A DNA stretch of 64,000 bases from Polaribacter sp. SA4-12 (lineage in GTDB: Bacteria; Bacteroidota; Bacteroidia; Flavobacteriales; Flavobacteriaceae). A model generated the notes under the pieces. That model was not told the DNA's origin. It searched no databases and saw only the letters and a list, made by a program, of their open reading frames with translations. The stretch spans positions 134,001-198,000 of the forward strand of contig NZ_CP019334.1 of NCBI RefSeq assembly GCF_002163675.1. Direction: 5' to 3'. The position numbers and the translations under genes were made by a program. Of the stretch, positions 59,739 to 64,000 are shown in pieces; within the stretch, counting starts at the first letter, position 1, and each line of letters begins with the position of its first letter.

Positions 59739-60124
59739 TGGTGAATTCTAAAGTAGTTTTAACAAACAAACATTATTTAGCAGAAGCAAAAGTGAGAAAT
59801 CATTTTTCTGTAATTGATGAACCTGTTTCTGCAGGAGGAGATGATAATGGACCAACACCTGTAGAATATTTATTAACTGCAATTGGTGGTTGTGTTTCAA
59901 TCACTTTAAGAATGTATGCAGAAAGAAAAGGTTGGGATGTTGGCGAAATAACGGTAAACGTTTCTCAAGTTATAGAAAATAACGAAAGGTCTTTAACCGA
60001 AGAAATTTCCTTTGAAAAAGAAGTAACAGAAGAGCAAAGAAAAAGGTTACTTGTAATTGCAGGTAAATGTCCTGTAGCAAAAATGGTAAAAGGAGAAACA
60101 AGAATAATTACTAGTATTCAGTAG
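59738..60124 (+). CDS. OsmC-family protein
   Basis: The 128-residue protein has the two redox Cys of the OsmC/Ohr family: Cys52 in AIGGCVSITLRM and Cys111 in AGKCPVAKM, with PTPVEYLLTA before the first. These enzymes reduce organic and fatty-acid peroxides with dithiol donors. Its ATG is within the stop of the DoxX gene (TAATG), so the pair is coupled. The subtype is the general OsmC/YhfA-like one; the Ohr branch is less likely given the sequence around the second Cys. Confidence 0.9.
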   Translation: MVNSKVVLTNKHYLAEAKVRNHFSVIDEPVSAGGDDNGPTPVEYLLTAIGGCVSITLRMYAERKGWDVGEITVNVSQVIENNERSLTEEISFEKEVTEEQRKRLLVIAGKCPVAKMVKGETRIITSIQ

Positions 60125-60134
60125 TTGTAAAGTA

Positions 60135-60160
60135 GCAGTTTACAGTCACAGTTTTCAGTT
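60135..60160. repeat. CAGT short-period repeat, single arm
   Basis: CAGTTTA, CAGTCA, CAGTTTT, CAGTTG: four units, as in the left arms at 51244 and 52369, without a facing ACTG arm. It lies between osmC and the FMN reductase gene. Confidence 0.7.
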
Positions 60161-60230
60161 GGGTTACTAAATCAACCGTTTTTACGATTCAACTTTTAAA
60201 CAATTCAATAATTACACAAAATTTGAAAAT

Positions 60231-60764
60231 ATGAAAAAAATATTAGCATTTGCAGGTAGTACAAGTTCAACATCAATCAATAAACAATTGGCAACATTTG
60301 CTGCAGAAAATCTAGAAAACACCTCTTTTGATGTTATCGATTTACGAGATTTTACGTTACCAATTTATAGTGAAGATGAAGAGAAAAATGGATTTCCAGA
60401 AGACGCTAAGAAATTTTCTTCTTTGTTAGATAATTACGATGGATTTATCCTTTCGTTGGCAGAACACAATGGTTCTTATGCTGCTGCTTTCAAAAATATT
60501 TTTGATTGGGGTTCTAGAGTAGAAGCAACTGTTTTTAGAGATAAACCTTTATTATTAATGGCAACTTCACCAGGAGCAAGAGGAGGACAATCAGTTTTAG
60601 AAGCTGGTACAGAAAGATTTTCTAGAATGGGAGCAAAGGAGTTAATCAGTTTTTCATTCCCAAGTTTTTATGACAATTTTAAAGAAGGTAAAATTATAAA
60701 TGAAGAATTATTGAATGCGTTAAAAGAGCAAGTTAACAAATTCGAAAATGCTGTAAATAAATAA
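60231..60764 (+). CDS. NAD(P)H-dependent FMN reductase-type oxidoreductase
   Basis: The 177-residue flavodoxin-fold protein has the FMN loop FAGSTSSTSINKQL (residues 7-20), LRDFTLPIYSED, the family motif LAEHNGSYAAAFKNIFDW (usually EYN/EHNGSxxxxLKNxxDW) and LLLMATSPGARGGQ. It belongs to the NADPH-dependent FMN reductase / quinone reductase group. It is followed after four bases by a MarR regulator and then pirin, an arrangement typical of quinone or electrophile response. Confidence 0.88.
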   Translation: MKKILAFAGSTSSTSINKQLATFAAENLENTSFDVIDLRDFTLPIYSEDEEKNGFPEDAKKFSSLLDNYDGFILSLAEHNGSYAAAFKNIFDWGSRVEATVFRDKPLLLMATSPGARGGQSVLEAGTERFSRMGAKELISFSFPSFYDNFKEGKIINEELLNALKEQVNKFENAVNK

Positions 60765-60768
60765 TAAA

Positions 60769-61206
60769 ATGGGAGACATTTCTAAAGACATCAACTCAAA
60801 ATTTGTTAGCAATAAATTAAAGGCATTAATTAATATAAAATACACTGCTAATTGGTTAAATAGTAAAGAAAACGAGTTTTTTAAACCTTATGGAATTTCG
60901 CCACAACAATACAATATTTTAAGAATATTACGTGGAGCAAAAGATAAAATAAAGGTGCAAATTGTAAAAGATAGAATGATAGAAAGAGCGCCCAATGCAA
61001 CACGTTTAATGGATAAGTTATGTGATAAGAATTTAATTGAAAGAGAACGTTGTGAGCATGATAGAAGGGTGGTTTATGTCAAAATCACAAAGACTGGTTT
61101 AGATATATTATCAACAATAGATGATAATAAAAACCTTTCGTTTTTAGAAAACATTACAGAAGAAGAAGCAACTACTTTAAGTAATCTTTTAGATAAAATT
61201 AGATAG
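60769..61206 (+). CDS. MarR-family transcriptional regulator
   Basis: The 145-residue winged-helix protein has a helical N-terminus (NIKYTANWLNSKENEFFKPY), then YGISPQQYNILRILRGAK, the recognition helix APNATRLMDKLCDKNLIERE and the wing CEHDRRVVYVKITKTGLDIL. It is a MarR repressor or activator, probably controlling its own operon. Two Cys, in KLCDKNL and RERCEHD, could sense oxidants or quinones, as in some MarR proteins (inference). Confidence 0.9.
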   Translation: MGDISKDINSKFVSNKLKALINIKYTANWLNSKENEFFKPYGISPQQYNILRILRGAKDKIKVQIVKDRMIERAPNATRLMDKLCDKNLIERERCEHDRRVVYVKITKTGLDILSTIDDNKNLSFLENITEEEATTLSNLLDKIR

Positions 61207-61209
61207 AGA

Positions 61210-61926
61210 ATGAAAAAAATAATTCATACAGCAGCAACAAGAGGACACGCAAATCACGGTTGGTTGCAAGCAAATCATTCATTTAGTTTTGCTAATTTTT
61301 ATGATCCTAACAGAACACAATTTGGAGCTTTAAGAGTTTTAAATGATGATTTAATTGCGCCAAGTATGGGTTTTGGAACACACCCGCACAACAATATGGA
61401 AATTATAACAATTCCATTATCGGGCGTTTTAAAACATAAAGACAATATGGCAAATGATTGGATACCTGTTTTACCAGGAGAAGTTCAAGTAATGTCTGCA
61501 GGAACTGGTGTTCAACATTCAGAAATTAATGGTTCTTCAAATGAAGATTTAAGTTTATTTCAAATTTGGATTATGCCAGAAAAAAATGGAGTAACACCAA
61601 GATATGATCAAAAAGAATTTGGTGAAATAGATCGAAAAAATAAACTACAAGTATTAGTAAGTTCTTTTATTTCTGATGATGAGAATAGTTTAAAAATTCA
61701 CCAAGACGCACAGATTTCTAGAATTGATTTAGATGAAAATAGTTCCTTTATTTATTCATTAAAATCTAAATATCATGGGGTTTATGTTATGAATATTTTT
61801 GGGGATTTTGAAATTGATACCATAAAACTAAACTTTAGAGATGCTTTAGGTATCTATGATACTGATAGTTTTGAAATAAAAACAACAACAGCATCACAAC
61901 TCTTATTCATAGAAGTTCCGATGTAA
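61210..61926 (+). CDS. Pirin family protein
   Basis: The 238-residue bicupin has the metal ligands of the N-terminal cupin: His58 and His60 in GFGTHPHNNMEI, and His103 and Glu105 in GVQHSEING. Some bacterial pirins (YhhW, YhaK types) have quercetinase activity; the in vivo substrate is usually unknown. It starts three bases after the MarR stop and closes the three-gene unit. A clear terminator follows. Confidence 0.92.
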   Translation: MKKIIHTAATRGHANHGWLQANHSFSFANFYDPNRTQFGALRVLNDDLIAPSMGFGTHPHNNMEIITIPLSGVLKHKDNMANDWIPVLPGEVQVMSAGTGVQHSEINGSSNEDLSLFQIWIMPEKNGVTPRYDQKEFGEIDRKNKLQVLVSSFISDDENSLKIHQDAQISRIDLDENSSFIYSLKSKYHGVYVMNIFGDFEIDTIKLNFRDALGIYDTDSFEIKTTTASQLLFIEVPM

Positions 61927-61948
61927 GTTTTTATAAAAAAAGAAATTT

Positions 61949-61983
61949 AAAGCCTCAAAAAATCATTTTTTTGAGGCTTTTTC
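61949..61983 (+). terminator. Terminator of the FMN reductase-marR-pirin operon
   Basis: AAAGCCTCAAAAAA-TCA-TTTTTTTGAGGCTTT hairpin followed by T residues, 22 bases after the stop. Confidence 0.9.
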
Positions 61984-62040
61984 TATTCAAAAAATAACCA
62001 TATCTTGCATTTTGTTATGCGTGCATAATAAATAATTTAA

Positions 62041-64000
<1,960 letters not shown>

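Overview
This window is an AT-rich stretch of a Bacteroidota chromosome, almost certainly a marine member of the Flavobacteriaceae (Polaribacter or a close relative; the genus is an inference). The support is: promoters of the Bacteroidota form TTG-N19/20-TAnnTTTG, type IX secretion (T9SS) sorting domains, SusC-style outer-membrane receptors with a carboxypeptidase-like N-terminal domain, AT-rich codon use, and the flavobacterial forms of AroE, YebC and DUF349 proteins. Most genes are ordinary chromosomal housekeeping genes. No rRNA, tRNA, CRISPR array, transposase, integrase or phage gene was seen.

Layout. 1-3.5 kb: 5' end of htpG, a GMC oxidoreductase and a FabH-type ketoacyl synthase. 3.6-4.2 kb: a lone lipoprotein gene between two palindromic attC-like elements, looking like a mobile gene cassette. 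4.3-9.4 kb: two tandem paralogous outer-membrane receptors. 9.4-13 kb: a CoA-binding protein, then a reverse-strand operon pyrR-pyrB-(STAS-like)-(T9SS sorting-domain mini-protein)-rnz. 13-16.2 kb: a TPR protein, hemG, a VIT/CCC1 transporter and a decayed remnant of a TPR gene tail. 16.2-21.5 kb: a TetR-controlled export operon (TolC, HlyD, two ABC-2 permeases, no ATPase). 21.7-26.4 kb: two tandem DUF368 polyprenyl-phosphate translocase-like proteins, aroE and a DUF349 protein. 26.6-36.5 kb: a cysteine-free zinc-ribbon-family coiled-coil protein, a Nif3-like protein, lpxK, yebC, pta-ackA, a small secreted protein and an orphan acyl-CoA carboxylase beta subunit.

36.6-49.5 kb holds three giant T9SS type-B cell-surface proteins on the reverse strand. 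Two of them share a nearly identical 1.85 kb 3' half. The spacer between these two contains a decayed copy of the promoter and 5' end of the coiled-coil gene that starts at 49710, including a (GAT)11 tract. The region therefore arose by tandem duplication of a unit [surface-protein gene plus start of the neighbouring gene], followed by divergence or swapping of the N-terminal halves.

49.7-59.1 kb is an uncharacterised forward-strand cluster: a long coiled-coil protein, an unknown protein, an AAA-type ATPase overlapping a NudK-type Nudix hydrolase, another unknown protein, a four-helix-bundle protein and two membrane proteins. Nearly every junction in it is filled by hairpin-forming short-period repeats (NNNCAGT / ACTGNNN and NNNGAAG / CTTCNNN units) or by palindromic dispersed repeats. 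This is the part of the window most likely to hold an undescribed system. 59.3-64 kb is a redox and electrophile-stress block: DoxX, OsmC, FMN reductase, MarR, pirin and a FadH-type dienoyl-CoA reductase cut by the window edge.
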